In this document: in pieces, positions 25,301 through 32,546 of the stretch | How the letters are laid out: every line of letters starts with the position of its first letter | How positions within the stretch are numbered: the first letter of the stretch is position 1 | Assembly (NCBI RefSeq): GCF_009674485.1 | Contig: NZ_WKJJ01000026.1 | Span: 1-64,000 of the forward strand | DNA: 64,000 nucleotides | Source: Pseudoduganella rivuli | GTDB lineage: Bacteria > Pseudomonadota > Gammaproteobacteria > Burkholderiales > Burkholderiaceae_D | Reading direction: 5' to 3' | Program-made: the position numbers and the translations under genes | The notes under the pieces: model-generated | Told to the model about the DNA's origin: nothing | Database searches by the model: none | What the model saw: the letters and a program-made list of their open reading frames with translations, nothing else

Positions 25301-27491
25301 CGGCTTCGATGGTAGGACCACGAAATATACATATAACAACGCCGGCAACTTGACCATCAGCGAATGCAAGGGAGTGCGTACAGATTTTGCACGCGATGAA
25401 TTGGGCTATCTGCTGGCCAAGAGCGATGCAAATGGTGGCGTGCGCTATGCCTATGATGCATTAGGCCGATTGACCGCTGCTGCAACGCCACAGGCGGAAC
25501 ACCGTTTCAGCTATGATCCCGTGGGCCAATTAGTCGAAGAGCGCGTAGCCTATGCTCCGGAATGGCCACGCCCACAAAGTCAGGTAGCCGAAGCCGTTGC
25601 CGCCTTCACGCTAACTCATGCCTACGACGAACTAGGCAACCGAATTCAAACGATCCTGCCCAATGGCCGCCGCATTGACACGCTGCGCTATGGCAGTGGA
25701 CACTGGCATAGCACACTGTGGCAGGGAAAACCTCTGGTGGACCTGGAGCGCGACCAATTGCACCGGGAAATCGCGCGCGAGTGGGGCTCCGGGAAAGAAC
25801 GCCTTAAAGAGTGCCGCACTTACGATCCGCAATCGCGCCTCAGTGCCTTCATGCTCGACAAAGGCAATCACCGCCTGAAGGAACGCCGCTATGAATACGA
25901 TGCTAATGGCAACCTGAACCACATCTACGATAAGTTCGGCGACAGCATCCGCTATACCTACGACCCGCTGGGGCAATTGCTGTCGGCCGTGCAGCCTGGG
26001 CTGACGGAGGCCTTCTCATTCGACCCAGCCGGCAACCTGCTCGATCCCGCCACCGAGCCCGCCCCGATCGACACCCGGCAAGTGCTGCGCGAACTGGACG
26101 AACAGCCGGCGCCCGGCAGCACTGCCCCACGGTTGGCCAAGGTGACGCACAACCTGCTGCGGCAGTACATGGGCTACGCGTATGAATACGATGCGCAGGG
26201 TAACACTGTCGTTAAACGCCGGCGCGTGGAAGTCTGCTCCAACGACGAAGGCATACTGGAATTAGCATATGACCCGGAGAATCGGCTGACCACAGCTATC
26301 CGCACTTTTGACAAGTCGAGGTTAGTTACACGCTACAGCTATGATGCATTTGGCCGGCGCATCGCAAAGCAGGTTGATGAGCAGTGCTGGCCGACCAACT
26401 CGGCGTCGCCAACAAGCCGCCTCCGCGCAGCCAGCACTACGCTGTTTGTTTGGGATGGTGACGCGATAGCGCAGGAAATCCAATTAGACAGAACTATTAC
26501 GTATTTGTATGAACCGGACAGTTTCGTGCCACTGGCCCGGATTGAATCAGAAGAAGGTATTGCGGCCTACGCAGCAGGCAATACCCATGTATGGGATGTC
26601 GCGGAATGGTGCGAGCCCCGTATGAACGGTGTCCCAGATGCGCACGTACAGGCATGGCTGGCACATTTACAACGGCAATGCGACGTCCGCCATCAAGACC
26701 GGTGGGAGCACAAGCTGGAATTGGCGAACTCCGCCGCCAACCGAGACCAAGTCCTTTACTATCAGTGCGACCATTTGGGAACACCTGTGGAGCTGCGAGA
26801 AGAGAATGGAGAAATCGCATGGTCGGTAAAGTATCGCGCGTGGGGGCGAGTATTTCGTCATTTGCAATGTAGGGTAGAGCAACCGCTACGATTCCCTGGC
26901 CAATATCAGGATTATGAAACCGGGTTGTATTACAACCGGCATCGGTACTACGATCCCGACATCGGACGGTTCATTACGCAGGACCCCATCGGATTACTGG
27001 GAGGAAACAATGTTTATCAGTACGCTCCAAATCCAACTTGGTGGATTGATCCATTAGGATTAGCGAGAAAGAAGAAAAACTCCCAAGCACTCGGCAAAGC
27101 AGCAACGGGATGCAGCACATGGCCAGGAAAAGAAGCGCATCATCTCATACCTGAAGATCATGAGAACCATTATGTTTTACAAAATATCGAGTTCAAAATG
27201 AACGCTGCCAGCAATGCAATTATGCTCCCATCAGCACAAAGTTCTTATATGACCAAGCACAATGGGTACCATAGTGCATACAATGATGCAGTACTAAGAG
27301 AGCTGAACCACATTGGCGAAAAATACACAGCTCGTGCAGATCAGAGGCATGCTGTACGTGACTTACAGCGCAATCTCGATCATGCGCTACGAACCAAGAA
27401 ACTACCTTTATACATGACTGAATGTGGAAAGAAAACGGGGTTAAAGGAGGGAGATTGGGATAGATATATCAAATCTTCTAGGCGTTACTAA
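22395..27491 (+). CDS. PAAR-like/Rhs polymorphic toxin with C-terminal AHH nuclease domain
   Basis: A 1698-residue T6SS effector. Residues 1-130 form a DUF4150/PAAR-like tip (VGNSVVPIPYTITGEFKDA). An Ala/Gly-rich membrane-like region (about 175-245) and a Lys/Pro linker follow. The Rhs core has many YD repeats (RYGYDAAGNL, RYSYDAFGRL, THAYDELGNR and so on). The core ends in RFPGQYQDYETGLYYNRHRYYDP, split here as RFPGQYQD and YNRHRYYDP, then DPIGLLGG and WWIDPLGLA near residue 1555, where autocleavage is expected. The C-terminal 140 residues carry EAHHLIP (A1581-H1582-H1583), an AHH-type HNH nuclease motif, with NAIMLPS and the later HNGYHSAYN. GC content drops in the last third. The toxin is probably a DNase neutralised by the next gene. 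Confidence 0.92.
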   Translation: MAHETVTKSQRFYCVSVTPDICKTQVGNSVVPIPYTITGEFKDAQDVSRSVKMHSEPAFLYGKSFIPAVKGDERGTLGGIKSGTYLKRAQPKDKSSTKGANGTQTVQESRFIWMNDRNTIGRIYERGVQGARARLQKLAASASAELKDAAQHYKDNVSADMHAAGQKAMDTGGDIAMGSAALGATGLAVGATGVGAPVAAVMEAGAAAGGTVGGVVAGTGYAADTTATVLDHAADYILTGKVPPVLGTLGDMATNAAENLVLKKVKRIPFVDSLLKKWLPAKKAAPGSTPAPPKKAPAAAKPAHGGGDKDGHDGGKTKQKKEPKADKPSDCCPKDSAPGGKPVKSNHPVHYGTGEEILLQTDFVIDGAAPLDWTRVYRSGSECEDWGLLGARWSTPYTSSVSICPQGIVYHEASGRALRLPLLAVGQQHDHRGEGFTLRRDSDQQVSLTWRDGSTDTFIAGPDGWLPHGYDGVNAMLAPRAPVRAHRYYLARRTERDGKGVTIERHHDARPGEVLLRIRTDEGTTIEALRDGYLPVELGTEPQAAAPRIGRVEQVLPDGTRLCHARYRYEADLPDLISATAPADSFEALPLRCGLVEQTNIAGQSRGYTYLHHLLVQYTTYGGFTHGLEWVSLAFLRERWAGNLQADAQLAALCPISTANSYQARAVRTTTADGRDEVRIAYLDADTTRVTEPDGGVLEYRFNAQWLATDVHRIHPDGSARSLGRREWDRDGMLLADIDADGAPTRYGYDAAGNLTSVTDAQNHVTRIDYNANNLPVAVTDALGHTTRSRYDDAGRLLERTDALNRSTRYAYDGQGRLSAVTDARGGNKRLAYDAAGRLASYTDCSNFTTRYSYDAFGRLTAFTDAIGNTTGYHYDALGRMVRIDYPDRTSETFDYDAEGNLVAHTDGKGQCTFYRFDGHGMLVERTDAKGQTLQYQYDQVLRLTELINGNNESYLLAYDAEGRVAIEIGFDGRTTKYTYNNAGNLTISECKGVRTDFARDELGYLLAKSDANGGVRYAYDALGRLTAAATPQAEHRFSYDPVGQLVEERVAYAPEWPRPQSQVAEAVAAFTLTHAYDELGNRIQTILPNGRRIDTLRYGSGHWHSTLWQGKPLVDLERDQLHREIAREWGSGKERLKECRTYDPQSRLSAFMLDKGNHRLKERRYEYDANGNLNHIYDKFGDSIRYTYDPLGQLLSAVQPGLTEAFSFDPAGNLLDPATEPAPIDTRQVLRELDEQPAPGSTAPRLAKVTHNLLRQYMGYAYEYDAQGNTVVKRRRVEVCSNDEGILELAYDPENRLTTAIRTFDKSRLVTRYSYDAFGRRIAKQVDEQCWPTNSASPTSRLRAASTTLFVWDGDAIAQEIQLDRTITYLYEPDSFVPLARIESEEGIAAYAAGNTHVWDVAEWCEPRMNGVPDAHVQAWLAHLQRQCDVRHQDRWEHKLELANSAANRDQVLYYQCDHLGTPVELREENGEIAWSVKYRAWGRVFRHLQCRVEQPLRFPGQYQDYETGLYYNRHRYYDPDIGRFITQDPIGLLGGNNVYQYAPNPTWWIDPLGLARKKKNSQALGKAATGCSTWPGKEAHHLIPEDHENHYVLQNIEFKMNAASNAIMLPSAQSSYMTKHNGYHSAYNDAVLRELNHIGEKYTARADQRHAVRDLQRNLDHALRTKKLPLYMTECGKKTGLKEGDWDRYIKSSRRY

Positions 27492-27505
27492 GAACGGAGA
27501 AAAAA

Positions 27506-28279
27506 ATGGACGTAATTTCCTCATTAAAAAAAATAAGAACTCAAATTAAATACGGTCGCATTGTCGAAGCTGAAGAAGCGCTCATGTCCCTGCTGATTCA
27601 AGAAAAAGGTCGCGACCAGGAAATCCTTATACTTGAAGTTTATGCCTTGGAACTCTTACGGAAGGTAGGAGGCCATATCGAAGCCATTCCGCTACTTGAA
27701 CGTCTATTGACGTTCCCCCTACCTGATGAACTTTCATCGCAAGCAAATGATTTTCTCTCATTTTGCAAAAAAAAGACGGAGATAAGCATTTCAAAGCCTA
27801 ACGAAAAAAACTCTGATTTTGTCGAATTTATGGATACCATCAGAAGAAAAGAAATATTCACCTTCAAACCAAATCCATCCCCTTCAACGAATTACATTAC
27901 AGTAAATGATATCGAGGATGCAAAAAAACTGGCTTGGCATCAGAAAATCGCCCCGCCTTTCTTATCCTGGAATGGAATGCGAACAGAAGCATCCAAGCAA
28001 GTTCACACTCACTATTTCGAAAATAAAATTAGCATGGACTTTTTGCATAAAGATATTTCACCAGAAATAATTAAAATTTGCGAAGACAGCATTTCATCCA
28101 CAATGATGATTTTTTTTGATGATATTTATAGCGACTTAATAGAAATAGCTAGAGGAAAGTTAGTTGGCATGATCACTGATCTTCATCAAATAATGTGGGA
28201 CGCATACAAAGAAAAGTTATTCCCTTGTGGATGGAAAGGAAATTTCCCAGATGGAAAACTATGCGTGTTTATCCCATAA
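27506..28279 (+). CDS. Putative immunity protein for the Rhs AHH toxin
   Basis: A 257-residue soluble protein with no family I recognise. Its N-terminal 90 residues are helical and TPR-like (GRIVEAEEALMSLLIQEKG..ILILEVYALELLRK). The C-terminal half is mixed and AT-rich in codon use. It starts 14 bases after the toxin stop, behind a GGAGA site, on the same strand, which is the standard place for a cognate immunity gene. The base composition matches the toxin's C-terminal domain, not the VgrG/Rhs core, so toxin tip and this gene probably moved together. Function is inferred from position. Confidence 0.6.
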   Translation: MDVISSLKKIRTQIKYGRIVEAEEALMSLLIQEKGRDQEILILEVYALELLRKVGGHIEAIPLLERLLTFPLPDELSSQANDFLSFCKKKTEISISKPNEKNSDFVEFMDTIRRKEIFTFKPNPSPSTNYITVNDIEDAKKLAWHQKIAPPFLSWNGMRTEASKQVHTHYFENKISMDFLHKDISPEIIKICEDSISSTMMIFFDDIYSDLIEIARGKLVGMITDLHQIMWDAYKEKLFPCGWKGNFPDGKLCVFIP

Positions 28280-28681
28280 TTCCTCCATGAAGATGAGCAA
28301 GCGTCTAATTACCACAACACCGTCCACTTCCCTTTTCGAAGCTCGCATTGGAGGAGATGCCTTAATTGGGGGAGTTTTGGACTGACCAAAAGGTCAAGAC
28401 AATACTTTACTAACTCTAATTACATCCATTCCAAACCGATGTATGGAAATCAGCATCCTAACGGCGTGCCCAGCGTTGTAAGTCCAAGAGGTATGCTTCC
28501 ATTTGGTGACGATCCAGCCGGCAATCTTTACTTAGTCAAAATATCACCCGGGGACTCTTACGGCAGCATATTTTTTTGGGACCATGAAAATGAAGCCGAT
28601 TTGGAAGAACAACCCAATTTTGACAATATTCACTTTATTTCCCAGACATTTGATAATTTCTTAAATGAACTACATTATTAA
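28280..28681 (+). pseudogene. Truncated SMI1/KNR4 (SUKH) immunity gene remnant
   Basis: The last 80 codons (28439-28681) read as the C-terminal half of a SUKH-superfamily immunity protein: RGMLPFGDDPAGNLYLVKI, IFFWDHENE and NIHFISQTFDNFLNEL. The normal N-terminal half, with the IG..LP..Y..FL.NGG region, is absent. The frame is open upstream to 28280 but reads as noncoding-like sequence with no start. The fragment follows the Rhs immunity gene and is AT-rich like its neighbours. It is probably a relic of immunity to a toxin once carried at this Rhs tip. It could still be translated from the ATG at 28439, but no good ribosome site is seen. Confidence 0.65.
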
Positions 28682-28745
28682 TTAAATAGAATTACCGCAA
28701 ACGAAGCCTTCATAGCTAATCACTTTGATTTAAAATTTTTCTCAC

Positions 28746-28788
28746 AACTCAGATTAAATATGTTGCACTATCGAAGCTGAAGAGGCGC
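28746..28788 (+). repeat. Decayed partial duplicate of the Rhs immunity gene start
   Basis: This 43-base segment matches 27538-27581, near the start of the immunity gene, with about seven differences including a one-base deletion that breaks the frame. The shared core is TCGAAGCTGAAGA. It indicates a former second copy of that gene, later overwritten by the following small reading frame. Confidence 0.7.
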
Positions 28789-28793
28789 CAGAA

Positions 28794-29042
28794 GTGAATA
28801 TACTACATGCCGTCTCCTGCAAAGACTTACAAAAATCTGATACTTATCGTATGCGCCCAAATGATCCTTCTAGTCCTTTAGTGATCTCTACCGCCGTTTT
28901 CCGCGACGGGACTCTAACAGAACATATGATTGCCCGTGCTGCTGAGCATAAAGCAAAGACTATAGTTGTCGCCGATTCATTTATCCAAGCGTTCGAGAGC
29001 GCGGGGATTCGTGGAATAGAATTCAGGCCCGCAGGACGATAA
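28794..29042 (+). CDS. Small orphan protein, immunity-like C-terminal fragment
   Basis: An 82-residue reading frame with a GTG start right after the decayed duplicate. The end (AKTIVVADSFIQAFESAGIRGIEFRPAG, read as two parts) resembles the C-terminus of Imm11/DUF1629-type immunity proteins, which often finish with SERF..L..AGI.G..F. If so, most of the protein is missing and this is a fragment. A 33-codon frame (29042-29143) overlaps its stop by one base. AT-rich, as is the whole island tail. No function can be assigned with confidence. Confidence 0.35.
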   Translation: MNILHAVSCKDLQKSDTYRMRPNDPSSPLVISTAVFRDGTLTEHMIARAAEHKAKTIVVADSFIQAFESAGIRGIEFRPAGR

Positions 29043-29156
29043 TGAATCATGTCGACCACGCGTGGATTGGCGGCGACAAGGACTGGCGGGCGAGAAAAAT
29101 GGGCGGCGGCAAGCCCGGAAGACTGGGAAAACTCAATCAATAGGATGCTCTCTAAA

Positions 29157-29525
29157 ATGACAGCTTTCAAACATAAGATTTATAAGATTGAAAATTTCAT
29201 TGATATTGTTAAAAACAAACAGGACAGACCGTTCTCTTACGATCCTGACTTCAATTACAACATCTATGGCGATGACCGTAGCGGCGGAGACTTTCACTCC
29301 AATATGGACATCTATGTTGGCGATACCGTTGAATTCACTGACGATGGAGAAGAAATATATCCGGATGCTGTTTTATCCCAAGGACTGTCATTTCTCTATT
29401 CGTGTGAAAATTTTCAAGCAGTAGTAGATCTGGCGCTAAGTCAGGACTCAGGTGTCTCTCACGAAAAGATAATTGAATGCCTTAATTACTACAATGAATA
29501 CGATGACTTTTTAGATATTAACTGA
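29157..29525 (+). CDS. Orphan immunity-like protein (DUF7716-like)
   Basis: A 122-residue acidic protein starting MTAFKHKIYKIENF. Its C-terminal part (LSFLYSCENFQAVVDLALSQ, then ECLNYYNEYDDFLDI) resembles the DUF7716 family found beside polymorphic toxins. The ATG at 29157 is chosen because the upstream 36 codons, although open, are GC-rich and unlike the family. It has no toxin partner immediately upstream, so it is probably an orphan immunity gene kept for protection against related strains. The family call rests on remembered motif resemblance. Confidence 0.5.
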   Translation: MTAFKHKIYKIENFIDIVKNKQDRPFSYDPDFNYNIYGDDRSGGDFHSNMDIYVGDTVEFTDDGEEIYPDAVLSQGLSFLYSCENFQAVVDLALSQDSGVSHEKIIECLNYYNEYDDFLDIN

Positions 29526-29682
29526 TCCCAAATTCAGATTCAGTGAATTAAACTGCTTGAGAGCGATTCCTACATGCTTGCACAACGTCTAGCTTTGCCT
29601 GAAATGCGCTGGTCGGTTGAGCTTGGCGCAGATCATTGGTGCTTGGGGCTATGGCGGAAACTGCAAGCACCACTCTCCGTAG

Positions 29683-29784
29683 CGCGCGACCGGCAAGATT
29701 CAGAAATTCGAATTGCGCAAGCAGGCGGAGACGCAGCGTCGGGGCAGCGCCACCGGTGAATTGCTCAATGCCACAACCCAATAA
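29683..29784 (+). pseudogene. Remnant of an AMP-binding acyl-CoA synthetase C-terminus
   Basis: Frame 29683-29784 begins right after a stop and reads RATGKIQKFELRKQAE, then about 18 more residues to a TAA. T-G-K-I-Q-K-x-x-L-R is the hallmark C-terminal motif of acyl-CoA synthetases, with the catalytic lysine. Nothing upstream matches the rest of the enzyme, and all frames contain stops. It overlaps the 3' end of the DUF1761 gene on the other strand by 20 bases. It probably marks the edge of the toxin island, where an insertion or deletion removed the rest of the gene. Confidence 0.5.
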
Positions 29785-30160
29785 TCAATCCATAGACAAG
29801 AAACTGCACCGTGTGATACCCGCCGTCGATCAGCAATAACGTCGTGCTGCGATTGGCGAACTGGTAGTTGATCCCGAAGCTGGCCGCGACAAATCCCGCC
29901 CCCACCGCCAGTCCCTGCCCCGCCGCCACAGCGACGGAACCGGCGGCCGGTATCAACCAGGCATACACGAACGCAGCCACCAGGGCAAAAATAAAGCTGA
30001 CGCCAAACACCTTGGCGGGATGCCCCTGTTTGCAGCCCTCCGCCATCCCCGCCTCGCGGTTCCACGTCTTGCCAAACAGCGCAGGCGAATACCACAAACC
30101 GCCCAGCATGAAGCTGGACACGGCAGCGATGACGATGGCGATGAGGTTCAATTGCAGCAT
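29765..30160 (-). CDS. DUF1761 membrane protein
   Basis: A 131-residue inner-membrane protein with four predicted helices (about residues 5-25, 50-75, 80-98 and 108-130). The N-terminal LGGLWYSPALFGKTWNREAG is typical of DUF1761. Function of the family is unknown. It reads away from the toxin island; its 3' end lies over the acyl-CoA synthetase remnant. Confidence 0.85.
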   Translation of the reverse strand: MLQLNLIAIVIAAVSSFMLGGLWYSPALFGKTWNREAGMAEGCKQGHPAKVFGVSFIFALVAAFVYAWLIPAAGSVAVAAGQGLAVGAGFVAASFGINYQFANRSTTLLLIDGGYHTVQFLVYGLIIGLWH

Positions 30161-30240
30161 GGTGACGTCTCCCCGTTGTAATTGGTATGGCCGCGGATGC
30201 TAGCACGCGGCCATCACACCGGGCAGGTCACCGTGGCGCT

Positions 30241-30543
30241 TCAGCCACGCCCGCTGTCCGCCTGTAGCAGCAGTTCAATCGCGGCATCCAGGCGCCGCTG
30301 CAACTGCCACGATTCGACCTGGCTGACCACTGCGCTGGCAAACGACACGGTGATCAGCACCTTCACCGACAACGGCGCCGCAAAGTCGCCCATGCAAAAG
30401 AGCGCAATGCCGGTGGCAACCGATGACACCAGCGATGTCGCGGTAATGGAAGCGCGCCGGGCCAATATGGCTTTGGCGCGGGAGCGGCGGGATTCGGACG
30501 CCAACAGGTTTTGTGCTTCGAATTCGGTGAGCGGTGTTTTCAT
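30241..30543 (-). CDS. Small two-helix membrane protein
   Basis: A 100-residue protein with a charged N-terminus (ESRRSRAKAILARR) and two hydrophobic stretches at about residues 33-51 and 58-75. The ATG overlaps the DinB-like gene's stop by four bases, so the two are translationally coupled. I do not recognise a family. Confidence 0.65.
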   Translation of the reverse strand: MKTPLTEFEAQNLLASESRRSRAKAILARRASITATSLVSSVATGIALFCMGDFAAPLSVKVLITVSFASAVVSQVESWQLQRRLDAAIELLLQADSGRG

Positions 30544-31034
30544 AATTCGCGCCGCTGCGGCTCCGTCACATGCAAGAACTTCGTCAGCAAGTCACGCGGC
30601 GGCGCCACGCTGATGTTCTTCAGCACCTGCCCCACATTGCCCCGGTGGTAGCCGCCGTGCGTGATCACGTGCATCAGTACTTCCTCGCGCGACATCGTGC
30701 CCGCATCGCCGTCCGTGAAGCGGAACCGCAGCTGTTCCGCCAGCGCAGCGTCGCTCAAGCCGGCGACATAGCGCTGGTACCACGCATCGGTTTCCGCCAC
30801 GGCGGCGCGCAACTCGGCCAGCGTGGGCGTCGCCTTGGTATTGGTGGCTTCATAGCCATGCGGCTCGCCCAGCAAATGCGCGCGGAAAATCCGGTCCACC
30901 ACGTAGATGTGATTCAGCGTGCGGATCGCCGTGTGCAGTTCCGCTTCGGCAGTGACCGTGGCCAGGACATCGAACAGTTCGTTATTGGCCCATGCCTTCT
31001 GGCCAAACAGGGATTGCAGCATGGAGACGGACAT
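30540..31034 (-). CDS. DinB-family protein
   Basis: A 164-residue four-helix-bundle protein of the DinB/YfiT type. Its probable metal-binding histidines are in LNHIYVVDR (after the first helices), and in VLMHVITHGGYHRGNVGQVL near the C-terminus, matching the H..H-x3-H pattern. The ATG at 31034 follows AGGAGTT. DinB-like proteins are often thiol-dependent metalloenzymes of unknown substrate. Neighbouring genes give no clue to a substrate. Confidence 0.88.
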   Translation of the reverse strand: MSVSMLQSLFGQKAWANNELFDVLATVTAEAELHTAIRTLNHIYVVDRIFRAHLLGEPHGYEATNTKATPTLAELRAAVAETDAWYQRYVAGLSDAALAEQLRFRFTDGDAGTMSREEVLMHVITHGGYHRGNVGQVLKNISVAPPRDLLTKFLHVTEPQRREL

Positions 31035-31057
31035 GGGAACTCCTTTCAAGGGATAAG

Positions 31058-31423
31058 TCAGAAACGGTAACAGTGCGCCTGCTGGCTGTCGCTACGCTGG
31101 AATGGCACCGTCAGTATCGGCGACCTGTTTTGCTGGCATTGTATGAGCACTTCGGTGTATGCCTCGACACTGCGCTCGACGATGCCCTGTTTACCGGCAC
31201 GCTCTATTGCAGACGCCAGCGCAGGTTCGCGCAGCGGCCTGTCGGTCGGCCGCGATTGCGCAGCTTCTGCAACCTGCGGCATGGCATTGGCGACCCAATG
31301 CGAGCGCAACGCGGTCACAGGCTTGACGGCGGAGGAAGGCTCGCTTGGCTCCGCCGCCTGCGCCGGCAGCGTGCACGCGAAAGCAAGCCACAGGGCGGCT
31401 GGAGTTTTAACGCGCTTTTCCAA
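31058..31423 (-). CDS. Small secreted protein of unknown function
   Basis: About 121 residues from a TTG at 31423, just before a signal peptide (KTPAALWLAFACTLPAQA). An ATG at 31477 would put a Cys/Arg-rich stretch before that signal, which is less plausible. The mature part contains one late cysteine pair and no known motif. It overlaps the membrane-protein gene by about 17 bases. Confidence 0.5.
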   Translation of the reverse strand: MEKRVKTPAALWLAFACTLPAQAAEPSEPSSAVKPVTALRSHWVANAMPQVAEAAQSRPTDRPLREPALASAIERAGKQGIVERSVEAYTEVLIQCQQNRSPILTVPFQRSDSQQAHCYRF

Positions 31424-31826
31424 CTTGCAGCGCCGTCCACGCAAAGAACAGGCAAAACACGAGTTCGCCCGCGCCATACACCGAGAAAAACACGGCGGTC
31501 AGCGGCGACTCATTGGCAATCGCCGGCAGGGTTTGCGCCTTTTCCGACAGCCAGCGCAGCCATGCCAGCGTGTACACCAGCTTTTCAAACGCGAACACGG
31601 CAACCAGCTTCGGCACGTGGTGATACGTGTTGGCGACGGCCCAGTAAGCCAGGCCCCACAGGACGATGCCAACTTGCCCCAGCCATGAAAACACGGCGGG
31701 ATCGGTCGAGGCCAGCAAGGGGTTCATGAACAACTGGGAGAACAGCAGCATGCCGAACACGTTGTAGGCGCCGGCCAGCAAAAAGCCTTTGGTGACAAGG
31801 GGACGGGGGTGTACTGGATCGGCCAT
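31407..31826 (-). CDS. Four-helix membrane protein
   Basis: A 139-residue integral membrane protein (start MADPVHPRPLV). Helices are at about 12-32, 45-65, 70-90 and 110-132. The conserved-looking VPKLVAVFAFEKLVYTLAW lies in the middle. No family function is known to me. It ends inside the start region of the following small secreted gene. Confidence 0.65.
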   Translation of the reverse strand: MADPVHPRPLVTKGFLLAGAYNVFGMLLFSQLFMNPLLASTDPAVFSWLGQVGIVLWGLAYWAVANTYHHVPKLVAVFAFEKLVYTLAWLRWLSEKAQTLPAIANESPLTAVFFSVYGAGELVFCLFFAWTALQVGKAR

Positions 31827-31921
31827 CAGGATTCGATGGTTGCCGCAGCGGGCAGCAGCAACCATAGCGTTATTTATTTGGCAAATTCTAACATGCCGGC
31901 AAGCGGCGCCTCACCATGGAT

Positions 31922-32488
31922 TCACAGGTCCGCGCCCGCCTTCTTCGCATTTTTCTTCTTGATATCCGCTTCGATGGCGGCCTGCATTTGCTTGACCTCT
32001 CCGATCAGTGCGGGCCAGACATAAATCAGCGAAGTCACCTGGTCGTTGCCGAAGCCAAACGTATTACGGTGCAACGTGATGTCGGCCTTGCCGTCGCGGT
32101 AGCGGTATTCCGTCTCAAAGCCCGCGCCATGCTGGGTGGCGCGCCCATACTTGGTATCGAGCGCGTCCTTCAGCAACTTGAAGGTATCGCCGGCGTCGTT
32201 GTATTGCACAGTGATTTTGTACAAGACTTTTTTGGGCGAGAACTGGAGCCATGCTTCCTTCACATTGCCGTACTTGTTGAATTTTTCGTAGCCCAGCACC
32301 TTGAGCGACGGCAAGTCCTGGACATAGCCCTGGTATCCCCACGTATCCTCGAATGGCGCGTTCGCAGCCTGAAGCTGCTTCTTCGCGTTGTCATAAGTCA
32401 GCGTACCCAGGTCAAATCCCAGGTATTCGGCGGCGCCGGCGGACAGGCATACGCAGGCATACAGCACGGCGAACAATTGCTTCTTCAC
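31922..32488 (-). CDS. Periplasmic protein of unknown function
   Basis: A 188-residue exported protein with an N-terminal signal (KKQLFAVLYACVCLSAGAA). The mature part starts EYLGFDLGTLTYDNAKKQL and looks like an alpha/beta domain. The C-terminus is Lys-rich (IEADIKKKNAKKAGADL). No family is recognised. An SD-like GGAGACAAG precedes the ATG. Confidence 0.65.
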   Translation of the reverse strand: MKKQLFAVLYACVCLSAGAAEYLGFDLGTLTYDNAKKQLQAANAPFEDTWGYQGYVQDLPSLKVLGYEKFNKYGNVKEAWLQFSPKKVLYKITVQYNDAGDTFKLLKDALDTKYGRATQHGAGFETEYRYRDGKADITLHRNTFGFGNDQVTSLIYVWPALIGEVKQMQAAIEADIKKKNAKKAGADL

Positions 32489-32546
32489 TTCTTGTCTCCT
32501 TTCGATTGAGGTTCAGCGGAATCCTTGTCATTCGCATCGGCGATTT

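Noticed and set aside
28746..28788. Idea that the repeated segment is a recombination site
   Set aside because: It aligns in phase with the immunity coding sequence and carries substitutions and a deletion, as expected of a decayed duplicate.
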